From Apophysomyces variabilis (lineage: Eukaryota; Mucoromycota; Mucoromycetes; Mucorales; Mucoraceae), in the NCBI GenBank assembly GCA_002749535.1, contig MZZL01000398.1:693513-757512 (forward strand): a stretch of 64,000 nucleotides of DNA, read 5' to 3'. A model generated the notes under the pieces. The model was not told the origin of the DNA. It saw only the letters and a list, made by a program, of their open reading frames with translations, and ran no database searches. This document shows positions 46,749 through 58,473 of the stretch, piece after piece. Numbering within the stretch: position 1 is the first letter of the stretch; each line of letters begins with the position of its first letter. The position numbers and the translations under genes were made by a program.

Positions 46749-48199
46749 ATGAGTCAGCTCAGTCCTCCAATAACCGATGATCACTCCTCCACCAAGAAGC
46801 GCACCCGTGTGACACCCACTCAACTTTCCATCCTCGAAGAAACATTCGCAGCTACAGCAACACCTGACAGTAAGATGCGAAAACAGCTGGCTCAGAAGTT
46901 ACAAATGCCTGAACGATCCATTCAAATTTGGTTTCAGAACAGGCGCGCCAAAGTGAAGGCAAGTTGGCTTGTACTCATACTCCTACCCCGAAATAACCTG
47001 ACCTTTCTATTTACAGCTTTTGCAGAAGCGAGCTCAAATGCAAATGGATCAGGCATCCGCCCGCACACAACTATATCAATATCAACAACAGCATGGAATT
47101 AGACATCCAGCCCTCATCCCTTACTATTCACATCAGCGTGTGGCCATTCCTCGGGCCAGAAGCGTTGACACAGCTGTCTCTTACGAGAACCTTCCCGTGC
47201 CGCCGCCACCGCCGCTTCCTCCGTATCCCATGTGGCATAGTCCGATGGCTCCCGGTTCCTATCAAGCTCTGCCGCCGCCACCATCCGCTTCCATAGATAA
47301 TTCGACCATGTCCCCGTCATCTAGTCTTCAACCGGATATGTTATGCTCCTCTTCATCTTATTCCTCTTCACCTTCCCTGAACACATTTGTCCCCCCTCCC
47401 GATCAAAGCACTCGATCATTTCTCTCGATGGAATCGCATACACCACCTGCAAGCATAACCTACGGTAACTATCTCAAAGCGTTTGAATGAGATGAGAAAA
47501 GAAAAAAAAAGCCAAAGACAGGACACTCAAAACAGAAAACATTTAGATATGATGCAATCCATGACAGGATCGCCATCTGTTGAACCTCCAACATGGTCGG
47601 CTGTCGATCCCAGTGTCATCCAGCAAAAGGATGAGGAGTTGTATTTTAGCGCCGCCAGTCTCACTGTTGGCTCTTGGCATCGTATGAAACTCCACACCAC
47701 CGACCTTGTGTGTTTGTATCAGCCAGAAACACGTGTGTTTGCATGGCATATCAGTGACAATGGGTACTGCTTTAAAATGGAGATCGCTGTTAATGCTGTT
47801 TCCCGGATCGAATACGTAGCCAACGACGCTTTGGCAGATCTGCATTTTGAAATCAACGCACCGCCTCTCTTTTACATGGAGAGCGTGTCCGAAAAGACCC
47901 GGGAGAATTGTTGGGTCCAATGCAGCGATTTTACGGAAAACAAACAAACATCGCGGTTTTTCAGACATACTATCAAAGGTGTCGCTCATCATATCAAGCA
48001 GGAATTATTGACATTGATCAGTCGGTTTGAAGAAACACGAAGTTTAGTCCAGTTTGTAGAACCATCTCCTCTTCCTGCAGTGCTTCCCGTTGGTAACCCT
48101 TTTACTGCCTATATGGACCCGACTATTCCATATTTCGACATGAACCCACATCCACCGACCATCATGGAGGAACCGTTACCGTGTGAGTTCTTTAACTAG
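46749..48199 (+). CDS. Homeodomain transcription factor (fungal Hoy1/Pah1-like, with conserved C-terminal domain)
   Basis: Three exons (46749–46958, 47017–47464, 47547–48199) encode 436 aa. The homeodomain occupies about residues 15–75 (KKRTRVTPTQLSILEETF, RSIQIWFQNRRAKVK) with the WFQNRR recognition helix. Pro/Ser/Gln-rich low-complexity sequence follows (PVPPPPPLPPYPMW). A well-folded C-terminal region comes next (about 175–360: LTVGSWHRMKLHTTDLVCLY, MEIAVNAVSRIEYV, NAPPLFYMESV). I recall that region next to homeodomains in other fungal regulators of growth and fruiting. Intron 1 is GC–AG with a near-perfect donor (AAG|gcaagt) right after the homeodomain. Skipping it would lose KVKLLQKRAQ. 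Intron 2 is GT–AG. Target genes are unknown. Confidence 0.93.
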
Positions 48200-49669
48200 A
48201 GGGCATTGCGACGAGAATGTAATGCATATAAACGAACTTCGATGTGTACTGCATGCTTCAATCAGGCAGCGCCTGAACTTGAAAAGAATACATATATACA
48301 TATCTTTCATATATACATTATACAGTACAGAGAACTTGGATGAAGTTGTATGATATACGTCCATATTTAGGTCATATGGACATTTTCTATCCGTCCAAAA
48401 CACTTGAATATCATCTGCAAACGGTAACAACTGGCCGTGGGAAACGCTATGCAAGGATGAAAACAATCAATGACAGGGATACCGATCGAGCCGTTCGCTC
48501 ACTTCCATCAATATCCCAAAACGTTGCTTTGTTTCACAGTAGAAAGAATGTTGCCTTACTCTTGCTTAAGATACAGATCTTATCTGATTAAGGTATGCAA
48601 AGCTGCTTTTTACTCGTAAAAAGCCAACTGCGGTGGGGCAACTGTCTTGTGTCAAAAACCACTATGAAACCTGTTGATTTTGGTATCCTATAAAAAAATT
48701 AGGCTGGTTTAATCCTGACGCTATGCGGTAAGATTATGTGCTCTGTCCATTTGTGTATGCATTGCAAACCAAGAAAATGAAAGAAGCGAAACGGAAATCC
48801 ATATCATCCTCCGCCCCGCTGCCAAGACATTCTTTCCTTGGAAAATATATTATGCGCATTTTGCCCATATTCTAGACTGAACAGGTGAGCAACAGTTTTC
48901 GAATGAGCAATATGAAGCGACATTAGGAAAATGATCCGTAAACGTTCACGGTAGTTGAAGATAACAAGCAAGACAACAAACAGCCTGTTTTCACATATTG
49001 ATTTGTGCATAATAGTAAAACCAACCATTCTACGCTCCTATAGCTCCATCTTTTAGGGAGTTTAAATAGTAAGTACATTGAAGAAATCAAAGCGACAGCA
49101 AGGAATTGGTAATAGCAGCTTCTATGGTAGAGATAAAAACCAACATATAACATGAGAAGTAATCTTCTATAACTCGATCGGAAAAAATATTTTGTTGTAT
49201 TTTTGATTGTGTATGTCTTCCTAAGAAATAATGGCGAAACTTATTATTCATTGACTTACCTGGCTTCAGTTGTGAAAAAGTAGCCGATCAGTAGATACAA
49301 CTCTTATGCTGTAGGATGCGCTCAGCAAAATGTAGTATTGTGGTGAATCCGGCCTGATACATAAGAAAAGTAACATGCCCATCCGTATTCACTACTGCTT
49401 GTCTAATTGTCTAATTCCCAGTTGCGTCGTTATCCATTTTCGTTCCTTTTCTGTCAATATCTTGACTGATACCCAAAGAACTTCCTGAGCCAAACCCAAT
49501 ATCGGTTATGCTTTAATACTTGCGAAACTCATCCGCTAAGGCACATATGCTAATGCCCCAGCATAGATGCGGTTGCTTCTTACCTCTGAGTTCAACGTGA
49601 CGTCGGAAAAAGGAGTTCCTTTTAACTTGTTTCTCCGTCTTCACGCGTTTCTTTCTCGAAACTGACGCG
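48200..49669. other. 1.5 kb intergenic region
   Basis: AT-rich, with no gene, RNA or repeat recognised. The right end is the DPB2 promoter. Confidence 0.4.
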
Positions 49670-51957
49670 ATGTCTGACACGGCCCGACAGCGAAAGATTT
49701 CTCGTACCATTTTCCGCGTCTTCACAAAGCTGCATGGACTCCACATGCAAACCGACGCAACAGCTTACCTAGAAGAACAGTTACTGAGTGAGAAAGAGAG
49801 CGACATTGTGGAGATACTCGAAAAATATGTTACAGCCTACAAAAAAAAATACAGTGGTAAAAAGTTCAAGATCGATTGCATCACCGAAACTGAAAATTCC
49901 AGATAGATCGCGGTGTTGTTATTGTGGACAAAGCTTCTTTGAAGGACATAGTGACCTCATTGCAGATACCCGAAACAGCAGCGGACGATCCAACACCATT
50001 TCAACGAGCAGAGGATGAAATCAACGATTCACTCCAGGATATGTCTTTGAACGAGACAGAAACTGTAGATGTGTCAAAACATTTTACGGTTGTCAATGCG
50101 TTTGATATGCCTCGATTTCGATACGATGTGGAACGCAAGGGCTTTGTTAGGTCGGTAACAGCAGGGTCGGCTAAATTAAGACACGATAATGGACTGAGAC
50201 TTTCCTTCCCTTTTATTTTTTTCAGGACAGCAGGGGAGCTGTCTTTGTTAGCCTCTGCCAACGAAAAAGCGGATATGTTTCGGGATAGATTCAATTTGGT
50301 AAAGCAACGGCTTTTACGTAATGAGAATTTCTGTCCATCTTCTATGGATCTCTTGAAAAAGGACTCTTACATGAAGGTAACCAATCTAACTACACGTTCC
50401 AACCGCTCATTTTCCTATTTTCCCTATAGATCACACCCATTATGTCCCTGATTGGTCGTGATGGTGGACGCTTCTTGCTTTTTGGTATGCTGACGCAAAT
50501 TGAAGATGGAAAATTATTTCTTGAAGATGAGGATGCACATATTGAGCTCGATGTGTCCCAGTGTGTAAGCCGTTTAATTTTTCTTAAGGAAAGAACGATC
50601 CCTCTTATCTTTTTTCATCTCCCTTGTTGCAGAAATACGGCCCAGGATTATTCACAGATAACACCTTTGTCCTGGTAGAAGGTCAATATAGAGCTGATCG
50701 TGTCTTCCAAGCGGACGAAATTGGTTTTCCACCTGCAGAACGTCGTGAATTATCAGAGTATATATCACTTTATGTTTGCCAAGTTATACCTTTGTCTAAC
50801 TGCTATTGTGTTTGTAGTACTCTGTTTTCTCATGTGGATTTCACAGGATTGCCAAAATCTACTGTAGACGAGGTATGAGATGTAAGAAGGATTTACTGGG
50901 ACTCTAAATACGTTCGAACTTAGAATGTTTTAAAATTTGAAGAGACTGCACACAAAGGTATCAGTATTGTTACCATATCAGATGTTTGGCTGGACCAACC
51001 AAGGGTAATCTCACTATTAGATTTGGCTCAACTTCTCTTGTTTATTCATCCTTATTCCGTATTAGGTGATGAATGCTCTACGGGGTATCTTTGAAGGCTA
51101 TGAAAGTAGTAGTATTCCCCTTGCATTTATCCTGCTTGGCGACTTTACAAGTTTACATTTCGTGGAACCTAGACAGTACAGAGATAACTTCACTATTTTA
51201 GCGGATCTGATTGCGGAATTTCCTGCCCTGGCGACGCATTCATACTTTGTATTTGTGCCTGGAGCACGAGATCCTTGGGGCAACAACACCCTTCCACAAG
51301 CACCTATTCCTGATCTATTTGTCGCTCGTATAAAACAAAAAGTGCGAAGAGCCATTTTTACGACTAATCCCTGCCGGTAATTATATACAGCAATGATATC
51401 TGCTTTTTAAAACTTTTGCGCGTAGTATCCGATATTGCACACAGGATATTGTAGTTTTCAGAGATGATATTTTAAGCCGATTATGGAGAAACACGCTGCT
51501 CAGCCCAAGAGAAGATGAGGAGGAGGATCGGAGAAAGCATGTAAGGACTCCTGAAAAGTTAGGGTTGCGCTTGATCTAAATCATACAAGCTTGTTCTTAC
51601 AGTGATTGACCAGGGGCACCTTTGCCCATTGCCTCTATCAGCTCGTCCAACCTATTGGGCTTTTGACCATGCTTTGCGCTTATATCCCTTACCTCAAGCG
51701 GTAAGACAACGTTACAGGCTTACAGCTGGCTTACATTAGTATGTCTGCAGGTGATTCTGGCTGATCAATGCGACAACTATGGTATCACATACGAAGGAAC
51801 ACATTGTATGAACCCAGGTAGCTTTCCAAATTCCCAATTTTCTTGGAGTGTCTATTATCCTGCACTGAAGACATCGGAACGATGGTTTGTGTTTCCAGGT
51901 CAAATGACAAAACTTTTGCTGATCGATTTTTTTAGTGCCCTACCAACAGCGCCGTAA
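49670..51957 (+). CDS. DPB2: DNA polymerase epsilon subunit 2 (B-subunit)
   Basis: Eleven exons (49670–49856, 49907–50150, 50226–50376, 50430–50564, 50633–50757, 50818–50872, 50924–51004, 51066–51376, 51426–51540, 51590–51700, 51751–51957) give 573 aa, and all phases close. It carries the B-subunit OB-fold and inactive phosphoesterase features: [104 protein letters not shown] and [18 protein letters not shown]. The subunit stabilises Pol2 in the leading-strand replicase and links it to the CMG helicase through GINS. The N-terminal helical domain is present ([19 protein letters not shown]). The first junction (GT after AGT-G, acceptor gatag) is the choice that preserves [12 protein letters not shown]. 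The second donor (gtcggt) is weak. Confidence 0.94.
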
Positions 51958-52189
51958 GATACAGCACGATGTTGGCATATGTAAATAGTTTAATATTAAA
52001 ATTCAAAAACTGTAAAAACCTAGAAACATAGATGAACGAAATTCACATACGTCTCTGATCAAATGTCAACCCCTCTTTAAGATCTTCTGCGTGCATGACT
52101 GAGTTTAAATTCACCTGCCACGCGAATAACCTCCCGTCAGGCCATTTTTTTCCCTTTCACTCTACTCCTGCCCGTTTGTCATTCCCGTC

Positions 52190-53264
52190 ATGGCAGCATT
52201 CACTCTTAGCCAGGTTCAAGAACACAATTCCAGTGATTCATGTTGGATGGTATACAAGGGGAAGGTGTACGATGTCACCGAATTTGTTCGTGATCATCCT
52301 GGCGGTGAGGAGATTATGCTGCAGTTTGCCGGCGGCGACGTCACAGACGTCTTGGACGACGAGACGTATCATACCCATTCGGACGCAGCATATGATTTAC
52401 TAGAAGAATATTATGTGGGCGAGTTCATTAGTGGCGAGGCGGCAGAAAAGGCTTTCGCTTCAACCGCGAAAAAGCCTATGGTGGCGCGGGACGAAGCCTT
52501 CTTAGATCTGAAAAAGCCTTTATTCAACCAGCTGTGGAGTGCGACATACTCTAAATCTTTCTACTTGGAACAAGTACACCGGCCACGGTTTGTCCCACAC
52601 TACGTTCCGTACTTCAGTGATCCTATCTTGGATTTATTATCCCGCACGTCATGGTACGTCGTCCCAATTGTCTGGTTACCGTTCGTAGCATACCAAATCT
52701 GGGCATCGACAAAGGCACCCATGGCTGAGAAGGAAGTTACTGTGCAAGGATTTGGTGCTGGGATCCTCTTCTGGACCTTGCTTGAATACTGGCTACACCG
52801 CTTTCTATTCCACTTCGATGACTGGTTACCGGACCATCCTGCCGCCTTACTTGTTCATTTTACGCTGCATGGCATACATCATCACATGCCTATGGATAGG
52901 TGAGGAGGCTTCTTTTTTTACTGTTTTCATGTATGAACCTTAGCTTAGGCTGCGTTTGGTGATGCCCCCTGCTTTAACCATCATTCTTGGGTCACCTGTC
53001 ATTCAACTGGCGCATTGGGCCTTTGCACCTGTCTTTGCACACGCGTTTATTGCTGGTGCCTTCTTTGGCTATGTCTGTTATGATATGATTCATTATTACT
53101 TGCATCATGCCCAAGTAATCGAAGTCTACTTCAAGGAGATGAAAAGATACCACTTGGCTCACCATTACAAAGACTACGAAACAGCGTTCGGTATTACATC
53201 CAAGCTTTGGGATTATATCTTTGGAACGCCGTTGTCTCTGGATACCAGAATGGCTGCAAAATAA
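52190..53264 (+). CDS. SCS7: Fatty-acid/sphingolipid 2-hydroxylase (Scs7/FA2H) with cytochrome b5 domain
   Basis: Two exons (52190–52899, 52949–53264) encode 341 aa. Residues 1–75 are a cytochrome b5 domain with the heme-ligand motif DHPGGEEIM and a second His in YHTHSDAAYDLL. The C-terminal half is the membrane di-iron hydroxylase: LEYWLHRFLFHF, LHGIHHHMPMD, HYYLHHA and RYHLAHHYKDYETAFGIT are the histidine boxes, with hydrophobic helices between. It adds a 2-hydroxyl to very-long-chain fatty acyl groups of ceramides in the ER. The intron lies between MPMDR and LRLVMPP. All expected His clusters are present, so the enzyme should be active. Confidence 0.96.
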
Positions 53265-54009
53265 CTCCTTTGTGATGTGCTTAGAAAACTGTAAACATGC
53301 AATTTCTCAAATACTTTTTTTTATCCCTCTCTCTCTCTCTTATTTTGTTTTTGATTTATATATATGTATAAACGTTAATTTGTCTGTTATTCATTGAATA
53401 TATTGATCTTTCGCGTAATCTGACTCCAGGCAAGCTATGCGTACTGAATGGTGATTGGTTAGCAAATGATGGGTTGGTTATCACTTGCTGAGAACGCACT
53501 ATAATAGGTTTTTGTTCCGTTCCCGATACAAAAAATTGTGTCTTAGTTTTGGATATGGTTTGGCCCAAAAACTATGGGACAAGGCATTATGAGTGAGTGC
53601 AGTTCCTGATATCTTTTTGTTATCCATTGGTTGACCAGGGTTTATGCGGTAGATGCATGAAAACAGCATTGTGCTACCTTCTGTTGTTATAATAATGAGC
53701 TGATATCTTTTTTCTTTTTATACCACCTTAATTGACATCGGTTATTGTTACATGTTGCTCCCAAGAAGTCAAACATGATCGCGTCTCTTTGTTTCTCTGA
53801 TATCCGTCTATCAACTTTTGGAACAATATAAGTATATTGACAATAGGCGCGTTATCATTACAGTTGCACTGTATAATTTAGGAGCACCCAAAGGTATCTG
53901 TCACAATGCAGTCAAGCTGCGTTTGAAACTACGTGTGACTTATGTTGCACGTAACGAAAAAAAACGAAATATCACCTTTGTCCGACATTATTGAGCACAG
54001 TACGATACC
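53265..54009. other. Intergenic, with a CT dinucleotide run
   Basis: About 750 bp. A (CT)n run lies at about 53326–53340 in the SCS7 3' flank, next to an AT stretch (atatatat near 53357). No gene recognised. Confidence 0.45.
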
Positions 54010-55117
54010 ATGAGAAGACGGCGTCAACAAGAATTACAACGTCAGATATTACAGGATGGCGATGTAGATGTGGGATCTTCTCGGAAACGATTACGAACCG
54101 CTTCTCCAACTGACGAAGTAGACACACAAGCAACAGCAGCACCAGCAACACGAGCACAGCCACGAATCTCTGACGCAAGGAATTCTGTCACGAGCGATGT
54201 AACTAGTACGCAACAGTCAGTTGATCATGTCTAATGCATACCATACTTTCGTTCAGGCCTACCCAATCTCCGTGTTCGAGCTGGACGTCCTAGAAAAATC
54301 GAAATGGTTCCCTTATCACCCGTCGCGAATAAGCTTGTGAAAGAAATTTTCCAAAAATCATACAGGTGAAAGCAAAATTAGACATTTTTCTTATTTTGCT
54401 TCGTTTGCTTTGTGTTTTTGCTAAATGTTAGAACTTTTAGTCAAACGTTGGCCTCAGATATATCGACCAGTAGGATAGATCCACATGACGAACTGGTCCT
54501 TGCTACCCTTTTAAAACGTTTGGAACGAAAGATAGCACGCACACTGGTCCCATCGACTGTACGGGAGAAAATATTTAATAGAGACACGCTAATCCGGGAA
54601 AATGCAAGTACTAAACGCCGTGCTATATTTCTATACTAAACAAGACAGTGTAGTACGCGAAGAAGGTCGCCTTACGACCAGGCCTCGAGTTGAATGCGCA
54701 ATTGAAACTTCAAGCAGACAGTACTGAGAAGAATATAGAGAAGTTACAAGAAGAACTTACTCGAGCACGGACTGAGCAAATTAGAGACGAGCAAATGGAA
54801 AGAGAAATTGATCAGTTCAAGGTAAGAGATAGGAGACTTTTGCATGTGATATCCCAAGATGATTTATTTGAGCTGTTAGAGAAACCATCCAATGCTCAAT
54901 CTTCAAGTACCGAAAGGCGATTATGCTCGCAGTGTCTTAAAGTACAAAAGCTCTGCATTTCCTTTCTTCGAATAATGTAAATGATATAGCCAACTCCCTT
55001 CAACCGTCATTACTACCATCCATAAACGAGAACGTTCACCACAGAACGAAAAGGAAGATTTTGGAATTGGTGCAAGCTGCGCCTCATAATGCAACGAGAA
55101 CCCGCGTGCTACATTGA
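54010..55117 (+). CDS. Coiled-coil nuclear-type protein, possibly CENP-Q-like; 3' part of the model uncertain
   Basis: Exons 54010–54205, 54257–54365 and 54432–about 54603 join in phase. The start is basic and Gln-rich (MRRRRQQELQRQ, RKRLRTASPT). It is followed by GRPRKIEMVPLSPVANKLVK, a helical segment (LATLLKRLERKIARTLVPS) and a coiled coil (STEKNIEKLQEELTRARTEQ) from about 54660. A conserved-looking end is open to a stop at 55117 (ALHFLSSNNVNDIANSLQPS). The order (short linker, amphipathic helix, coiled coil, small C-terminal helix) resembles kinetochore CENP-Q/Fta7, but similarity is weak. Joining exon 3 to the coiled coil in frame needs a GC–AG intron (AAT|gcaagt … gtgtag|TAC). The junction into the last exon could not be settled. 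Confidence 0.5.
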
Positions 55118-55355
55118 GGCGTCTGACACAAATTGCGGCTGGAAAGCAATAAGCAAATCATGTTCTATTTTAAGGCCCGATATAGCTTGTCCATTTTTCC
55201 GAATCGTTTTCTTGGCAGTTTATAAAACATCTTCCTCATAACGGTGAGCATAAACCCACAACTTAAAAAGGTTGAGAAAAGAAGAGTGTTCATACCTTTA
55301 TATTCTCGGCTTGCTAGTAGACCTTCCTGCTTTCTTCTTCTTATTCCTGTTCATC

Positions 55356-57634
55356 ATGCCTCGCTCTTCTCATGTCTGTCGTTGGACTGATTGTCATCGA
55401 TCATTTGATACTATCGAAGTCTTGCTTGACCACTTATCAGACGACCACGTTGGCCGGAAAGCAACTAATAACTTGTGCCTACGCTGCCACTGGAATAACT
55501 GCGGTGCTACAGCCGCCAAAAGAGATCACCTTATAAGCCATTTAAAGGTGCACCTGCCACTGAAACGTAGGTCTGATTCTTGACTATGGAATCACTCACT
55601 GACTGTCTCTAGCCTACGCATGCTCCGTATGTGCACGCCTTTCCTATACCGTTTCGGTCACAAACTGAATCTCTGCTTAGGTCTGTAAGAAGGCTTTTAA
55701 ACGGCCACAAGACTTGAAGAAACATGAGAAAACACATACCGTTGAGCATCAAGGTAGACAGGATCTCTATTTCATTAACTATCTCATACAGATATTCTTT
55801 CTTCTAGCGTCCCTTATGAGCAATCAACCGGGCTACAAACCTGTCCGCCGTCGTCGGACAGTTAAATCGCAATCGCCAACTTCCACAGTGAACACAGCTA
55901 GCCCTATCACCCAAGGTAACTGAAGATAGTCGATCCGTATCGGTTTTCTGACTGCTTACAACGTTTTAAGGCTCACCTAATACATCCGAGACCTTAAGCG
56001 CTAGCAGTCCAAGTACCCAACGTAGCAGCAGTGTCTACAGCGATGACGGCAATAATCCTTTGGATACCGATTGTAGTAGTGAAGGCTTTTTCAAACATGA
56101 CTATCCGCAAGATATTGCGATGCCTTACAGCTTTTCAGATATGGGTGAATCAAAGGTGCACGACCCTCTGCAGAACTTGCTTCAGGACGTGTTGCATACT
56201 GCATCGCTATCGCCTGAATATGACGCTAGTAAGGAATGAGGAGCCATGAAATCCACCTTCTAAATATCGGTCTCGTTAGACATGATGGAACGATTAGATT
56301 CGCTCGCTCATGTTATTCATCAATCAGATGATTGGACTTTACCTGTTACAGAACAAGATGATATCAATGCCATGCAGAATTGGCTTGAACAACTTTCTGC
56401 TAACATTGAAACGGGAGATTGCGTGTATCCAAACATCTTATCACCACCCCAAACCCAGGTTTATGTACACGCGGCGCCAATTCCCGATGTTACCATTTTT
56501 GATCCCAGTCAGGCACTCTACCCATCCTTAGATGGAGAGTTGGATAAGTCTGAGCCATGGACACTTGTGTCCGACGATCGTATATCTTCGGTTGATCTGT
56601 CTGGCGAATATCTAAACGTTCTGGCTTCACCTGCATCACTTAGCCAAAATATGACTTCACAACAATCTATCAGTTCACTGGAGGATGAGAAGACTTCCGC
56701 CATTACTGCCAGTTTTTGGGCACCAGCACATTCTCCAAAGATCGAGCATATTGTTCCAGAAAAACATGCACCGTCTGAACCGATTAATTTCTCTCCAGCA
56801 CGATCATCACCTCGTACATTGCAGCCCAATGAACATTTCGAAACAGCAAAAGCGGAAACCACAGCTTTGACACCAGTTAAGGAAACGAACTTGTCTTTTC
56901 AAGATAAGAAGGAGGTTTTGCATATGCTTAATGTATTCAATGCCAATAACGACACGATACCATCAGCAACAAAACGTGAACGAACTAAAATATATCCAAC
57001 AGAAAAGGAACACGATATGCCGAACGACCACGATACTATATCGGCGTCATTAGTGCATTCAAAATCGCAGACCGAACGAGTAAATCCTATATTGGATCTT
57101 TTAGCAACCGACTTATCCGTCGAAAAGCATAATTACCATACAGACACAACTAAATCTCGATCATCATCTCGCCGGACATCCTTATCATCTGTGTCTTCGC
57201 ATTGTTCATGTACATCACACCTAACTGTGACAGCTTTGGAAACAGAATCATCCCCATATGCAAATCTTACAGATATGCTGCGGGAACTTTCAGTTCAAGA
57301 TGACGGTGAACCTCTAAAGGATACAGATACAGAAAAGGAAAACCTAAACGAAAAGTGGAACGAAAACAAACGTGCAAGCAGAGGAGGAAAGAAAGAAGAC
57401 GCCAGAGACAGTAAGGACGAAAAGCAGGACAAGACTCACCACGAAAAATATAAAGCAGCTCAGAAAGTGGAGGAAACAAAACAAGAAGCTTATGAGGAGA
57501 TGAGAGAGCGCCATGCTTGGGTCGTAGAATGTTTATGGAAGACGATTGTTCGCATGTCCTCGAAGCAAAGGCAAAAGGATGCCTTAGCAACCAAAAAGCA
57601 TTCTTTAGCCAGTACTGCACTGGCTGCGGTCTGA
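55356..57634 (+). CDS. RIM101: PacC/Rim101-type C2H2 zinc-finger transcription factor
   Basis: Six exons (55356–55566, 55613–55626, 55681–55753, 55808–55915, 55971–56228, 56280–57634) give 672 aa with phases closing. Three C2H2 fingers at about residues 5–95 match PacC/Rim101 closely: [40 protein letters not shown], then [20 protein letters not shown]. The finger linkers HVGRKATNN and HLKVHLPLK are the family's. PacC factors control alkaline-pH responses and are activated by the Pal/Rim pathway. The rest is Ser/Thr-rich, with an acidic-to-basic charged C-terminal helix ([33 protein letters not shown]). Exon 2 is only 14 nt and encodes PYACS at the head of finger 3. No cleavage-site motif could be named with confidence. 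Confidence 0.9.
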
Positions 57635-58240
57635 ATTCATCATATTCAATATACTTATTGTTAATCTATCAGTGCACATATTTATATATTTGTTTATGTA
57701 ACCCGTGTTTGTGCAAAACATTATCCTGAAAAAGTTGCAATTGGAAACATAGGCCATGGGAGCTCATTACTAGCCTCCATTACTTAATATGAAAATTATA
57801 CCATTCGTTGTAACTCACCCTTATTTGTGCAAACCCTATCTACAGGATATACGTTGTGACGTGTCTTACAGTTATGAGAGAGAGGATTCATGTCAGATAA
57901 GGAATCAAATGGTGCAAACAATGTGGACATTTCAAAATGAGATGCAGCGTATATACCATTCAAGTAATTCAAAATGTTGTTTGTCATCGCATCAACATTT
58001 AGAAACTCTTATAAAAGTTATTTACCAGTAGACATGCCTCTCAATCTGCTAATTAGCTTAAATATTTTTGAAACATAATATTTCCATTACAATCAAAATT
58101 TTTGAAAGAAAACCGGAAAAAGAAAAATAAAGATCTTTTTCTAACAATTAATTAATGCTAGCACTTTAAGTTAAAAATATGAAGAGTATTTAAAGTTATG
58201 CTCGTTTTTATCGACATTTGCTGAACTTAACTCGTAATTT
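57635..58240. other. Intergenic, 3' flank of RIM101
   Basis: AT-rich, no gene recognised. Confidence 0.4.
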
Positions 58241-58473
58241 GACCTGGTCCGACCAGATTTCTGCCGGCGGGCCACAGTGGCCGGGTTCCAGGCCATAAAA
58301 TTAACCTACCTGATATGGCCCACCCAACTTGGCCTATGGGTCAATGGGCCCTTCTTAGCTGTGATAGGCCTAGTCAGCCAGGCTCTGGGTTAAGATCTTG
58401 GCCCAGCCCAGCAGGACATGAGTTAATATCTTGACCTGGCCCAGTTATGACCTAACCAGTTAAGGCCTGTCCA
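58241..58473. repeat. GGCC-rich degenerate repeat island
   Basis: About 230 bp of relatively GC-rich sequence in an AT-rich spacer. GGCC occurs roughly ten times, and blocks such as ttggcccagcccag, cctggcccag and aaggcctgtcc recur with variation, often after a ttaa spacer. It reads as a diverged tandem array of about 20–30 bp units. It has no coding frame and is unlike any other part of the window. Confidence 0.75.
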
